Assembly (NCBI GenBank): GCA_964651045.1
Contig: CAZYVD010000021.1
Location: forward strand, 1 to 38,297
DNA: 38,297 nucleotides
Source of the DNA: CAZYVD01 sp964651045
Lineage (GTDB): Bacteria; Zhuqueibacterota; QNDG01; DSAB01
Direction of reading: 5' to 3'
Of this stretch, positions 1-8,504 are shown piece by piece. A model generated the notes under the pieces. That model made no database searches. It was given only the letters and a program-made list of their open reading frames with translations, and was not told where the DNA came from. Position numbers and translations under genes: made by a program. Within the stretch, counting starts at the first letter, position 1, and every line of letters begins with the position of its first letter.

Positions 1-325
1 CTGCAACAGATTTTCCGCCCCTGAATCTCAAGAATGGTGAAAAGCTGTGTCCGAATACTGGTGCAACACATATTGGAACAGCCTCCCATCCCGAGAGATG
101 GAGATTTGACAATACGAGGTATACTGGGATCGCTCCTTTTAAGAAATCGAGTAGTCCTGCCAACATTCCGATCTTCCACCCACCAGCCTTCCATGCATTT
201 GCTGCACCTGGATTACCGTCGCCATATTTTCGAATGTCTTTCTTTATAAGAAGCATACCGAGCCAGAATGAGAAAGGCATTCCGCCTATGAGAAAGAGTA
301 TGAAGGTTGATAAAAAGACTTTCAT
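1..325 (-). CDS. plsY: Glycerol-3-phosphate acyltransferase PlsY (5' part, runs off the window edge)
   Basis: This is the N-terminal 108 codons of an integral membrane acyltransferase that moves an acyl group from acyl-phosphate to glycerol-3-phosphate, the first step of phospholipid synthesis. The start ATG at 325 has an AGGAGT ribosome site five bases upstream. The first 25 residues form a hydrophobic helix. They are followed by the phosphate-binding loop YGDGNPGAANAWKAGG (family form GSGNPGATN) and, near the window edge, by GHSFSPFLRFRGGKSVA, the second conserved motif (GHxxPxFLxFKGGKgVA). Both motifs are very characteristic of PlsY. The remaining half of the protein lies outside the window. 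It is the last gene seen in a minus-strand run with sixA and the PEBP gene, so the run may be co-transcribed. Confidence 0.93.
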   Translation of the reverse strand, partial: MKVFLSTFILFLIGGMPFSFWLGMLLIKKDIRKYGDGNPGAANAWKAGGWKIGMLAGLLDFLKGAIPVYLVLSNLHLSGWEAVPICVAPVFGHSFSPFLRFRGGKSVA

Positions 326-339
326 TAAAGACTCCTATC

Positions 340-801
340 TCAATGGATGTTCGGCATTAGTGTCCACTTTATTATCCAGAAGTCTGTGCCTGGATATTTG
401 TCGAAACATACTATCCCGCCGTTTTGAAATCTTAAGACAGGATTGTCTGTAGATCCAGTAATCAGATAAGATGTGAGCCGTTCCATGAATGGTAGATGCC
501 CGACATACATCACATTATCCTCATTTCTGATGGTGGAAGCAAACGATTCTACTTCGTCTAAGGGGTTTATTCCAGTAATTTCGAGGATTCCATTCTGGGG
601 CTTTAGTATTGAGGCAAATAGTTCTGCTGTCTGACGAGCCCTCTTTTTTCCGCTGTGTTTGATGCACGATATTGTTATGTTATATTTTCTTGCAGTATCT
701 GCAATCCTTTTTACTTCCTCCATTCCCTCATCAGAGAGTCCTTTTTCGGGATCTATTTCTGGTGGTAGATTTTTTCCATGTTGTACAAGAAAGAGTGCCA
801 T
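340..801 (-). CDS. sixA: SixA-type histidine phosphatase
   Basis: A protein of about 153 residues of the histidine phosphatase superfamily, similar in size to the phosphohistidine phosphatase SixA. The start was placed at 801 because the protein then opens directly with strand one and the catalytic motif (MALFLVQHGKN). An upstream in-frame ATG at 843 would add 14 residues overlapping the preceding gene. Visible landmarks are LVQHG (catalytic His), LSDEG, the HSGKKRARQTAE segment and VGHLPFMERL (second conserved His). The usual RHG is QHG here, a variant I recall from other SixA-like proteins. It lies 22 bases after the PEBP gene and 14 bases before plsY. The substrate cannot be read from sequence; dephosphorylation of phosphohistidine on a signalling protein is the family's known role. 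Confidence 0.82.
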   Translation of the reverse strand: MALFLVQHGKNLPPEIDPEKGLSDEGMEEVKRIADTARKYNITISCIKHSGKKRARQTAELFASILKPQNGILEITGINPLDEVESFASTIRNEDNVMYVGHLPFMERLTSYLITGSTDNPVLRFQNGGIVCFDKYPGTDFWIIKWTLMPNIH

Positions 802-823
802 GAGCCGTTTTCCCCATTCTAAA

Positions 824-1282
824 TTACCTGCTATATTTTCCAATCAATTTTCCTTGGGCCAGGATGTGACCTTCCATTGCATTAAGCAGTTCTTTCTTCC
901 TAAGACCTGGCTTCAGTTCGAGCATTTTATCAAGAGCATAGATTTTAAAGAAGTATCTATGGATTCCGCCTGGCGGACAGGGGCCTCCATAACCGATCTT
1001 TCCAAAATCGTTTGTTCCCTGTTTTGGACCATTCTTTAGCGTCTCATCTTTAGGTATGTTTTCAGGAAGATTTGTCGTATATGGCGGTATGTCGTATATT
1101 ACCCAGTGTACCCATGTCCCCATGGGTGCGTCAGGATCGTCACTGATAAGAGCATAACTTTTAGTTTCAATCGGTCCCTTTGTCCAATTCAATGGTGGAG
1201 AAATATTTTCTCCATCACATGTATATTTTTCTGGTATCATGCCGCCATCATCAAACGCAGGAGTTGTGATGATAATATCCAT
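824..1282 (-). CDS. YbhB/YbcL family (PEBP-like) protein
   Basis: A 152-residue protein of the phosphatidylethanolamine-binding / Raf-kinase-inhibitor-like family. The family core is present in order: the N-terminal segment TPAFDDGGMIPEKYTCDGENISPPLNW, DDPDAPMGTWVHWVIYDIPP (the ligand-pocket DPDAP and HW motifs), the GYGGPCPPGGIHRYFFKIYALD block, and a C-terminal helix ending in GHILAQGKLIGKYSR. No signal peptide is seen, so it is probably cytoplasmic. The ATG at 1282 follows a GGGGGA ribosome site. The role of bacterial members is poorly defined; they are thought to bind small ligands. It heads the minus-strand run leading to sixA and plsY. The 195 bases upstream (1283-1477) show no recognisable element. 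Confidence 0.92.
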   Translation of the reverse strand: MDIIITTPAFDDGGMIPEKYTCDGENISPPLNWTKGPIETKSYALISDDPDAPMGTWVHWVIYDIPPYTTNLPENIPKDETLKNGPKQGTNDFGKIGYGGPCPPGGIHRYFFKIYALDKMLELKPGLRKKELLNAMEGHILAQGKLIGKYSR

Positions 1283-1477
1283 TCTACTATTCCCCCTTTA
1301 TGTTTAAAAATGTAGAACTACTGGGATTTGTATCACAATAAAATATTAAGATATTATTAGTAAAAATTCAAGCAAAAATTAAGATTTGTCTGAAACACCG
1401 AATCTAACACAATTGCTCATCTTTTTCTTTGATTACAAGACTTATTGCAGAACTTAGATTTTGGGCTCTATTAAGTT

Positions 1478-2275
1478 TTAACTTTGTTCCAGTCGATACT
1501 CTTTTATATAAAGAAGAGAGAGGCAGAGTGATGTGAAGATTGCAGACATCGCTATTATAATAAGGAGTGAAGTCAGGATGGATGTTTGCTTTGTGGGAAG
1601 AATGATGTTTAATATCATGGTTTTTACGTCTGTTTCTCTGGCCTGATTTAGTCGTGGGAAGAGCCTGTGTAGATAACTTACAACTGTGAAAAATTTTATA
1701 TTAGTGGGAATGAATGCGACCCAGCTTTCCCATCCAAAGGCGAAAAACAAACCCGTAAGAACGGGTCTTTTTAATGTCCCTCCGAGGAGTGCAAAAAGAG
1801 GTGTATATGCCATAAGACCCAACATAAGAACTCCAAAGCACTGAAAGAATAGAGGAAGATCTGAGATCCATCTTTTACTACCACCATCTACAATTATGAT
1901 TGTATATGTTAATGATAGAGAGATTAATATTATTGCTCCTCCAGTGATAATTGCAGAAAGAAGTTTTGATAACGTTATGCTCCATCTTGGTATTGGGCGT
2001 ACGAGAAGGTAAGGAAGGGTGCGTTCATCTACCTCATCTGCTAATACTGCAGAGCCTATAAAGATTGATATTACAGGAAGTATAAAATGAAGGAAGAATA
2101 AAAAGGTTATCTTTGGAAAGAGATCGGATATATGGATTCCTTCCTTGAGTAGTATAGGTTTTATCAGCCAGAGCAATAGTGCTGATACCACTGGAATAAG
2201 GCTGAGGATGATCATCCAGAGTGTTTTCTTGCTGTGTATACCATTTTTAATGAAAAAGCTTACTAAAAATCTCAT
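1478..2275 (-). CDS. ABC-2 type permease (second permease of a double ABC operon)
   Basis: A 265-residue membrane protein with about six hydrophobic segments (roughly residues 18-37, 45-75, 105-130, 140-165, 170-190 and 235-258). The motif VLADEVDERTLPYLLVRPIPRW after the second segment is typical of ABC-2 permeases (family form E...gTl..ll.rPi.R). It starts four bases after the stop of the ATPase at 2280-3197, so the two are almost certainly translated together and form one transporter. The substrate is unknown. The family covers exporters of drugs and peptides, as well as NosY and GldF-like proteins. It is the last gene of the four-gene operon, and no clear terminator follows it. Confidence 0.85.
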   Translation of the reverse strand: MRFLVSFFIKNGIHSKKTLWMIILSLIPVVSALLLWLIKPILLKEGIHISDLFPKITFLFFLHFILPVISIFIGSAVLADEVDERTLPYLLVRPIPRWSITLSKLLSAIITGGAIILISLSLTYTIIIVDGGSKRWISDLPLFFQCFGVLMLGLMAYTPLFALLGGTLKRPVLTGLFFAFGWESWVAFIPTNIKFFTVVSYLHRLFPRLNQARETDVKTMILNIILPTKQTSILTSLLIIIAMSAIFTSLCLSLLYIKEYRLEQS

Positions 2276-2279
2276 ATCA

Positions 2280-3197
2280 TTACCTCACCAGATAATCAAA
2301 GACAGCTTCGAGGTTTTCATCGGGTGACCAGAGTGAATGTATCTTGATTTTGTTTTCCATTGCTATCTTCGGAATCCTGAGATGAAATTCATCGGGCTGG
2401 TTTGTTTCTACTGTAACTTGGTTTAATTCGCGATCGAACTGGACGCTGAGCACATCCTCATACTCCATGAGTTTTGCAGTTAGCACATTCACATTGTCGC
2501 ATTTAATGGTTACCTGGAGTGGATGGGTGTCGATGAGATGCCGGATCTCATAAATGTTTCCCTCTGCAAGAAGGCGTCCATGATTTATGAGAAGAATCGT
2601 ATCTGTCATCTCCTCAACCTCATGAAGTACATGGCTTGAGACAACAACTATCTTGCTCTTTGTTCCAAGTTCTTTGACCAGATCGATTATTTTTTTCCTT
2701 CCAATCGGATCCATTCCGTTTAGGGGTTCGTCGAGAAAGAGTATTTCAGGATCGTGTCCGATTGCCTGAGCCAGTTTGATTCTCTGTCTCATGCCCTTAC
2801 TATATCCGCCGATTCTTTTTGACTCGAATTCAGTCATGTCCACTATATCGAGGACCTCTTTTGTTCGATCTTTTGCTTCATCTGTAGAGAATCCGTGCAT
2901 ACGCATCGTGGAGAAAACAAAATCCCATCCCGTAAGATAATTCCAGAATGCATCTTGTTCAGGGCAGTAGCCGATGTTTTTCATTATTCTATGGTTATTC
3001 CAGATTTTTTCACCATTAATACAGATTGTTCCCTTGCTTGGTTTGAGCTGGCCTGTTAACAACCTGAGAAGAGTTGTTTTACCTGCACCATTTGGTCCTA
3101 AAAAACCTGTAACGCCTGGTTTGATTGTAAAGGTAAGATTATTAACACCAATTACCTGGCCGTACCATTTTGAAAGCTTTTTTGCCTCAATTATCAT
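2280..3197 (-). CDS. ABC transporter ATP-binding protein (second ATPase)
   Basis: A 305-residue ATPase with one nucleotide-binding domain: Walker A GPNGAGKTT near residue 35, Q-loop region YCPEQDAF, signature YSKGMRQRIK near 140, Walker B ILFLDEPLNGMDP near 160 and switch histidine SSHVLHE. The last 85 residues form a separate alpha/beta extension, common in ABC-2 ATPases. Its start overlaps the stop of the upstream permease by four bases (ATGA). It presumably powers the permease encoded immediately downstream. The lengths and domain plan match the first ATPase of this operon, so the operon probably arose by duplication of an ATPase-permease pair, although the two copies have diverged well apart. 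Confidence 0.92.
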   Translation of the reverse strand: MIIEAKKLSKWYGQVIGVNNLTFTIKPGVTGFLGPNGAGKTTLLRLLTGQLKPSKGTICINGEKIWNNHRIMKNIGYCPEQDAFWNYLTGWDFVFSTMRMHGFSTDEAKDRTKEVLDIVDMTEFESKRIGGYSKGMRQRIKLAQAIGHDPEILFLDEPLNGMDPIGRKKIIDLVKELGTKSKIVVVSSHVLHEVEEMTDTILLINHGRLLAEGNIYEIRHLIDTHPLQVTIKCDNVNVLTAKLMEYEDVLSVQFDRELNQVTVETNQPDEFHLRIPKIAMENKIKIHSLWSPDENLEAVFDYLVR

Positions 3198-4042
3198 TTG
3201 ACGACCTCGGTTGGTTTAACCTTTAAACGTATTGTCAGAATGCTCAATGCTGCTGCCACTGCCAGTACAAGAATAGAAAGCCAGAACGGAAAAGTGTATG
3301 GAAGCTTAATTCCAAATAGAAGTGATCCTGTTTGTTTAAAGTCAGCACTAAGGGATACTAACTTTATCTCTGGTATTTTGGTTATAATTTGACCCAAGAT
3401 ATCAGGCACAATATAGATTGTAAAGAAAAAGATTGCTGCAGATCGCGTCCCACGGCACGCCGCAGAGAGCGCTAAGATAAGCATTCCAAGCACACCAGTA
3501 ATCAGTATGACTACAGATATTATTGATAGAGGTATCCAGAAGTAGTTGTTTAAGAATGCTGAATCCTTGGATAGAAAGACTCGAGTTAGAAAGAGAATTA
3601 TGGCTGGAATCATTGTAACAAGGCTTCCGTAGAAAAAGAGTATTAACCATTTGCCAAACAGATAGTCCCATAAACCTACTGGTTTTGAAAAGTAAATAGA
3701 TAGTGCCTTGAATTTTTTGTCGTTTGCGATTATTCCCGCGCCGGAGAAGATAAGGATCAAGACCAGAAAAAACATCTGTGCCCATATAAATTGAAAGAAG
3801 AATTCAGGATTTATCTTGAATGCCTTCATTGCCTGATCCAGCTGTACCTTAAGTTCGAGCTGTGTCACTATATATATCTGGACTGCTCTGACAAAAAATG
3901 GAATATATGCAAATATTAGAAATATAATCATGCTCTTCTTCCAGAGTAGACGGATACCCGTCCTTGCAATGATCCACCAGGTTCTTGGATGTTGTTTGAG
4001 TATTCCTTCCCACGATCTATAAGATTCTTCATAAACAGGCAT
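3194..4042 (-). CDS. ABC-2 type permease (first permease)
   Basis: A 282-residue membrane protein with an amphipathic N-terminus (MPVYEESYRSWEG) followed by about six transmembrane segments. The first is near residues 38-58, then near 105-125, 148-170, 182-202, 205-225 and 252-272. The segment GAGIIANDKKFKALSIYFSKPVGLWDYLFGKW after the second helix is the cytoplasmic coupling motif of ABC-2 permeases. It begins two bases after the upstream ATPase stop and overlaps the next ATPase by four bases. Strict translational coupling with both ATPases is therefore expected. The substrate cannot be deduced. It may pair with the first ATPase, leaving the downstream pair as a second complex, or all four proteins may form one heteromeric transporter. 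Confidence 0.86.
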   Translation of the reverse strand: MPVYEESYRSWEGILKQHPRTWWIIARTGIRLLWKKSMIIFLIFAYIPFFVRAVQIYIVTQLELKVQLDQAMKAFKINPEFFFQFIWAQMFFLVLILIFSGAGIIANDKKFKALSIYFSKPVGLWDYLFGKWLILFFYGSLVTMIPAIILFLTRVFLSKDSAFLNNYFWIPLSIISVVILITGVLGMLILALSAACRGTRSAAIFFFTIYIVPDILGQIITKIPEIKLVSLSADFKQTGSLLFGIKLPYTFPFWLSILVLAVAAALSILTIRLKVKPTEVVK

Positions 4043-4043
4043 C

Positions 4044-4967
4044 TTATTCTGCCCCTATTTTTTTAATAAACACATCCTCGAGGGTTTGAACACCTGGCAT
4101 CAATCTTCTCAGCTGAACAGAACTCTTATGAGCTATTTCGAGTACAAGATCAGTATCCATTCCCCTGGGAAGCGTTACATCTAAGAGATGTTTTCCATCT
4201 GGTTTGACACTGCAGCCACTCTTTTTCAGTGATTCGATAAATTTTTCTCTGTCCCCCTCCACTCGTATCGAATATGTGCCAGAGAATCTTCCTCTGAGGT
4301 TTTCGATATCTCCCTGTTCGACTATCCTTCCCTTATCCATTATAACGATTCGGCTGCATGTTCTATCAACATCTACGAGTATATGCGAGGCCAGTACTAT
4401 ACTCATCTTACCACGAGTGGCTATATTTTGAATAAGATCGAGCATCTCCTGCCTGCCTTTTGGATCCATTCCGCTCGTTGGTTCATCGAGGAATAGAAGT
4501 TTTGGATCGTGTACGATTGCCTGTGCAAGTTTGATGCGCTGCTTCATACCTGAGGAATATGTTTCAACCTTGCGGTATCTTGCTTCTCCTAGACCAACCA
4601 GATAGAGAACCTCATGGGCTCTCTGCATTGCATCTTCCTTACTCATGCCGCACAGCTCGCCTGCATATTGAACAAGGCCTACACCCGTAAGGCCTGGGAT
4701 CAAACAGTCGTCTTCAGGCATATAACCTATTATCTGTCTGATAGCCTTTTTTTCAGTTGCAACGTTTTTATTCATTATCTTTCCACTTCCCCTGCTGATG
4801 GGGACAAGACCAAGAAGGCCCTTAATAAGGCTCGACTTACCGGCTCCGTTGGGGCCTAACAGTCCTGTGGAGCCATGGTGGAATGTTGTTGTGATTTTAT
4901 CGACCGCTACGATTTGGCCATATTTGATAGTAAAGTTTTCAAGAACTACCGACAACTTACCTCCCAA
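4044..4967 (-). CDS. ABC transporter ATP-binding protein (first ATPase, head of operon)
   Basis: A 307-residue ATPase. Walker A GPNGAGKSS lies near residue 38, the Q-loop region IGYMPEDD near 90, the signature TYSSGMKQRIK near 142, Walker B LLFLDEPTSGMDP near 160, and the switch histidine in LASHILVD. The C-terminal 90 residues form an accessory domain. It is the first gene of the four-gene minus-strand operon, and its promoter must lie within the 180-base gap shared with the divergent hslR operon. The upstream ribosome site is weak. The transported molecule is unknown. Confidence 0.92.
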   Translation of the reverse strand: MGGKLSVVLENFTIKYGQIVAVDKITTTFHHGSTGLLGPNGAGKSSLIKGLLGLVPISRGSGKIMNKNVATEKKAIRQIIGYMPEDDCLIPGLTGVGLVQYAGELCGMSKEDAMQRAHEVLYLVGLGEARYRKVETYSSGMKQRIKLAQAIVHDPKLLFLDEPTSGMDPKGRQEMLDLIQNIATRGKMSIVLASHILVDVDRTCSRIVIMDKGRIVEQGDIENLRGRFSGTYSIRVEGDREKFIESLKKSGCSVKPDGKHLLDVTLPRGMDTDLVLEIAHKSSVQLRRLMPGVQTLEDVFIKKIGAE

Positions 4968-5147
4968 TCACTTAAGATATTATTTATATCTACGGAAAGA
5001 AATTTAAATAGTTGCTGAAATTTTCAGTTCCTTTCATTGTTCAAATTCAACATCCTCATTGGACACAGATAAATTATAAATATTTTACAATTTCTCAAGA
5101 ACTTTATTTGTTGAATTTGATCAAAAGATTTTTTAATTTTCAAAACC

Positions 5148-5555
5148 ATGGAAGAGAATTTAGAATCGGTCCGATTAGATCGCTGGCTTTCTGCGGCAAG
5201 GTTTTATAAGACACGCACACAGGCTGCAAAGGCCTGCATTGGAAGAAAGGTTAAGGTAAATGGCATTACCGCAAAGCCGCATAAATTCATTCATGTTGGA
5301 GATAAAATCACAATACACCATCATGGCAGATATCGGAACATAGAGGTGGTCTCCCTTGCACAGAGGGGGCTGCCTGCATCAGAGGCAAGAAAGCTTTATA
5401 TAGAGGAGAGCCGAAATAGATTGCCAAGAGAGATGGAAGATCTTATAGACATTTTCCGCAAGGCTGAAAAGAAGAGTAAAAGAAAGGCAAAGGGAAGACC
5501 GACAAAAAAGGAGAGAAGGGAGATCGAAAAATTTAAGAGGAAGATCACTTTATGA
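5148..5555 (+). CDS. hslR: Hsp15-like S4-domain RNA-binding protein
   Basis: A 135-residue basic protein. Residues 8-70 form an S4 RNA-binding domain (VRLDRWLSAARFYKTRTQAAKAC, then GRKVKVNGITAKPHKFIHVGDKI). The C-terminus is a long lysine/arginine-rich helix, matching HslR/Hsp15. Hsp15 recognises stalled 50S subunits carrying peptidyl-tRNA and helps recycle them. The ATG at 5148 lacks a visible Shine-Dalgarno sequence, and a possible -10 (TTTAAT, 5132-5137) lies only ten bases upstream, so the mRNA may be leaderless or nearly so. It overlaps the next gene by four bases and begins a three-gene run divergent from the ABC operon. Confidence 0.88.
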   Translation: MEENLESVRLDRWLSAARFYKTRTQAAKACIGRKVKVNGITAKPHKFIHVGDKITIHHHGRYRNIEVVSLAQRGLPASEARKLYIEESRNRLPREMEDLIDIFRKAEKKSKRKAKGRPTKKERREIEKFKRKITL

Positions 5556-6529
5556 ATGCAAGCATCCTAGTGACTCGCCGGATTCCCACACAGGGAATTG
5601 AAATCTTAAAAAAATATTTTACCAATGTCGATATAAATCCGGAAGACAGACCAATGAGCAGAAAAGAAATCCTCGATCAGGTTAGCGGAAGGGATGGTGT
5701 GCTCTGTCTGCTTACAGATACGATTGACGAGGAGGTGTTAGATGCTGCTTGTGGTGTAAAAATATTTGCCAACTATGCCGTTGGATACAATAACATAGAT
5801 GTTGAGGCGGCAACACAGCGAAAGATAATGGTCACAAATACACCCGGCGTTTTAACTAATGCGACTGCTGACCTGACATGGTCTTTATTATTTGCAGTTG
5901 CCAGGCGAATAGTTGAGAGTGATAGGTTTACGAGAGAAGGAAAATTTAGGGGGTGGGGTCCAATGCTATTTCTCGGGTGTGAGCTCTCAGGAAAGACCCT
6001 TGGAATAATCGGGGCAGGACGAATCGGAACCGCTGTTGCATTGAGGTCGGCTGGATTTGGTATGAAAGTGATATATGTGGATAAGAAAAGAAACAAAGAG
6101 ATAGAAGAGAGAGTAGGTGCGATTAGTGTGGATATGGATTTTCTTCTCTCCAGGTCTGATTTTGTCTCTATTCATGTGCCTTTATCTCCTGAAACCCATC
6201 ATCTTATTTCGCACAGAGAGTTGGGTTTGATGAAAAAGAGTTCGTATCTGATTAATACCTCGCGCGGGCCTGTGATTGATGAGGAGGCACTTGTTGTTGC
6301 ACTGCAAAGAGGAACCATTGCGGGGGCCGGACTCGATGTTTATGAAAATGAGCCAGATATTGAGCCCGATTTAAAGAGACTCAACAATGTAGTTCTTCTG
6401 CCCCATATTGGGAGTGCCACCCATGAGGCAAGGACAAAAATGGCTGTAATGGCTGCAGAAAATATAGTTGCTGGATTAAAGGGAGAACGCCCGCCTAATC
6501 TCATAAATCCAGAAGTGCTGGAAAGATAG
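5552..6529 (+). CDS. NAD(P)-dependent D-2-hydroxyacid dehydrogenase (glyoxylate/hydroxypyruvate reductase type)
   Basis: A 325-residue soluble dehydrogenase of the D-isomer-specific 2-hydroxyacid family. The nucleotide-binding fold carries GIIGAGRIG (151-159), with D177 ending the second strand (VIYVDKKR), which normally favours NAD. The catalytic triad is complete: Arg238 in NTSRGPVID, Glu267 in YENEP and His285 in LLPHIGSAT. The NYAVGYNNID and TNTPGVLT segments resemble glyoxylate/hydroxypyruvate reductases (GyaR, GRHPR) more than PdxB or SerA, and there is no C-terminal ACT domain. The substrate is therefore probably glyoxylate or hydroxypyruvate, though this is not certain. The start overlaps the hslR stop by four bases. 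Confidence 0.9.
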   Translation: MNASILVTRRIPTQGIEILKKYFTNVDINPEDRPMSRKEILDQVSGRDGVLCLLTDTIDEEVLDAACGVKIFANYAVGYNNIDVEAATQRKIMVTNTPGVLTNATADLTWSLLFAVARRIVESDRFTREGKFRGWGPMLFLGCELSGKTLGIIGAGRIGTAVALRSAGFGMKVIYVDKKRNKEIEERVGAISVDMDFLLSRSDFVSIHVPLSPETHHLISHRELGLMKKSSYLINTSRGPVIDEEALVVALQRGTIAGAGLDVYENEPDIEPDLKRLNNVVLLPHIGSATHEARTKMAVMAAENIVAGLKGERPPNLINPEVLER

Positions 6530-6542
6530 ACAAGAATTATTT

Positions 6543-7199
6543 ATGAATAATTTAACTATTGATAAGGTGTTGACAATTCTTCAAAAAAGTGCCCCCTCTT
6601 GGAATGTTCCAATTGTGACACAGATTGCCAAAAGGTCAAAAGATCCATTTAGAATATTGATTTCAACCATGCTGAGCCTGAGAACAAAGGATGCTGTTAC
6701 AAGTAAGGCCTCTGAGCGACTCTTCAAGAGGGCTCATACACCTGAGTTGATGATTTCTCTTTCAGTATGGGAGATCGAGAATTTGATCTATCCTGTTGGA
6801 TTTTACAAACGAAAGGCACAGAATATTCGGCTCGCAAGTCAGATTTTAATTGATAAATATGGTGGAGAAGTTCCTGATGATTTGAATGAACTGCTTAAAC
6901 TTCCAGGTGTTGGTCGAAAGACGGCAAATCTTGTAATAACACTCGGATTTGGCAAGAAGGGAATATGTGTTGATACTCATGTGCACAGAATCTGTAACAG
7001 ATTTGGATATGTGAGGACAAAAAGTCCTGATGATACTGAGATGGCCCTTAGAGAAAAACTTCCTGAGAAGTGGTGGATTGCTATAAATGACATACTTGTT
7101 GCATTCGGTCAGTCGCTGTGCAAACCCACGAGTCCAATGTGCAGCAGATGTCCTGTGGAAGAATTTTGCGCCAAGAAGGGGGTGTCTAAACATAGATAG
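6543..7199 (+). CDS. nth: Endonuclease III (DNA glycosylase/AP lyase)
   Basis: A 218-residue base-excision repair enzyme that removes oxidised pyrimidines and cuts at the resulting abasic site. The helix-hairpin-helix reads LPGVGRKTAN, with catalytic Lys126. The catalytic Asp is D144 in CVDTHVHR. The C-terminal 4Fe-4S cluster has the exact spacing C193-x6-C200-x2-C203-x5-C209. The length equals the family norm. The ATG lies 13 bases after the dehydrogenase stop with only a weak purine stretch before it. It is the last gene of the hslR run and converges on the lamin-tail gene. Confidence 0.95.
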   Translation: MNNLTIDKVLTILQKSAPSWNVPIVTQIAKRSKDPFRILISTMLSLRTKDAVTSKASERLFKRAHTPELMISLSVWEIENLIYPVGFYKRKAQNIRLASQILIDKYGGEVPDDLNELLKLPGVGRKTANLVITLGFGKKGICVDTHVHRICNRFGYVRTKSPDDTEMALREKLPEKWWIAINDILVAFGQSLCKPTSPMCSRCPVEEFCAKKGVSKHR

Positions 7200-7310
7200 A
7201 TTTGTTTTACTAATTGGACAGATTGGATCTATTCGGCTGTTCTTGATGATTTTTACTGTTTCTTAATATTTGAAACTTTTAATAATATTAAACTAGTCCA
7301 TTAGTGGTTT
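7200..7310. other. Convergent intergenic gap with a weak inverted repeat
   Basis: This 111-base gap separates the 3' ends of nth and the lamin-tail gene. ACTAATTGGAC at 7209-7219 and GTCCATTAGT at 7296-7305 are inverted copies with one extra base in the left arm. They could form the base of a structure between the two convergent transcripts. There is no clear U-tract, so a terminator role is uncertain. Confidence 0.3.
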
Positions 7311-8504
7311 CTATTTTATCTTAATCATCTTTTTTGTTAAGACAACCCTGCCGTCTACAATGAGTCTGTAAAAATAGACTCCACTCGAAACTTCCATTCC
7401 CGATTTGTCAGTTCCATTCCATTCGATTGTATAATTACCAGCAGGAGGAGAGATTCTGTCGAAGATGGTTTTTATCTCTCTACCTGTTATTCCATATATT
7501 TTCAGGACGACCCTTTTACTCTGCTCTAGTCCTGAGATCGAGAATCTAATTTTTGTTGATGGATTGAACGGATTTGGATAATTTGGGAATAGTTCGATTT
7601 CACAAGGTTCGGCTTCTGTTCTGACTTCGACGCAGATTGGATCAGAATACTCCCTTTTATCATTTGTATATTTAAACTCTATCCTGTACCAGTTTTTCTC
7701 ATTTACGGCAAAATTTCTATCAATAAAATCATAATCTGTGCCATATCCAGATGCCGGAATCATTGATGGAGTTATCTTATTATAGGTTCCATTTTTACTT
7801 ATAGAGCGATATATTAAAAATCCAAGAAGATCTACTTCGCTTGCGGTTCTCCAGTGCAGGGTTATTCCTTCATCTGAATAACTTCCAGTAAACGAGAGGA
7901 GTGTGACTGCAAGGGAGCCGTCATAGACACTGTTTTCAGATTTTGGTGTTCCGTTTATATCATTACCTGATGAATCCTTTCCATTTTTTGTAATACCATC
8001 GTTTGTTCCCCAGCTTCCTGGTGAAGAGCCATCTGTTGATGGATGGACTCTTTCCATGCTCGATTTGGTTGAATTACTTCCTGCAAACCAGCCTGCCGAG
8101 CAGTCTACTTCATCAATAATTTTTCCTGTATTGTCTTTTAGCAGGATCTTTTCACCATCATTGTTCATTGCATTCTTATAGATCTGATCTGCTGATATGT
8201 CAGATATTGTCTGATCGTCCGTACGTTCGAGTAGAAAATATCCGTATGCTGGGATAGTTCCAGACAGATTTATTAATGGGGTACTATCTGCAGCCATAAG
8301 GGTCCATCCTGTTATATCGATAGCAGATCCTGTACTGTTATAGAGTTCGATCCACTCATCTGCAGTATTTGCCTCTGTACCCATCCATGCAATCTCATTG
8401 ATTACTACATCGCGATAGTCCGCAGGGAAAGCAGTATTGAGTGTGATAAATAAAAACGGCAGAATATGAATTATTCTCAGAAAATGAGACTCTTTTTTTG
8501 ACAT
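7311..8504 (-). CDS. Secreted lamin-tail-domain protein with FlgD-like C-terminal sorting domain
   Basis: A 397-residue exported protein. Residues 1-28 form a signal peptide ending near AFPA. A lamin tail domain (LTD) spans about 32-150 (VINEIAWMGTEANTADEWIELYNSTG ... ITGWTLMAAD). Residues 200-295 resemble a fibronectin-type fold with the frequent motif LHWRTASEVDLLGFLIYRS. Residues 305-397 form a FlgD-like Ig domain opening with YPNPFNPST and ending in GVYFYRLIVDGRVVLTKKMIKIK, typical of type IX-secretion-like or surface-anchoring C-termini in FCB bacteria. LTD proteins are often surface-associated or adjoin nucleases; no catalytic domain is visible here. It is monocistronic with a good ribosome site (AAGGAGGATACC). 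No secretion machinery is encoded in the window. Confidence 0.86.
   Translation of the reverse strand: MSKKESHFLRIIHILPFLFITLNTAFPADYRDVVINEIAWMGTEANTADEWIELYNSTGSAIDITGWTLMAADSTPLINLSGTIPAYGYFLLERTDDQTISDISADQIYKNAMNNDGEKILLKDNTGKIIDEVDCSAGWFAGSNSTKSSMERVHPSTDGSSPGSWGTNDGITKNGKDSSGNDINGTPKSENSVYDGSLAVTLLSFTGSYSDEGITLHWRTASEVDLLGFLIYRSISKNGTYNKITPSMIPASGYGTDYDFIDRNFAVNEKNWYRIEFKYTNDKREYSDPICVEVRTEAEPCEIELFPNYPNPFNPSTKIRFSISGLEQSKRVVLKIYGITGREIKTIFDRISPPAGNYTIEWNGTDKSGMEVSSGVYFYRLIVDGRVVLTKKMIKIK

Noticed and set aside
26..249. Plus-strand ORF at the left edge
   Set aside because: It is antisense to the clearly recognisable plsY fragment.
6284..6302. GGCAC followed by TTGCA on the plus strand, sigma-54-like
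   Set aside because: The spacing is one base too long and it lies inside the dehydrogenase coding sequence, away from any start.
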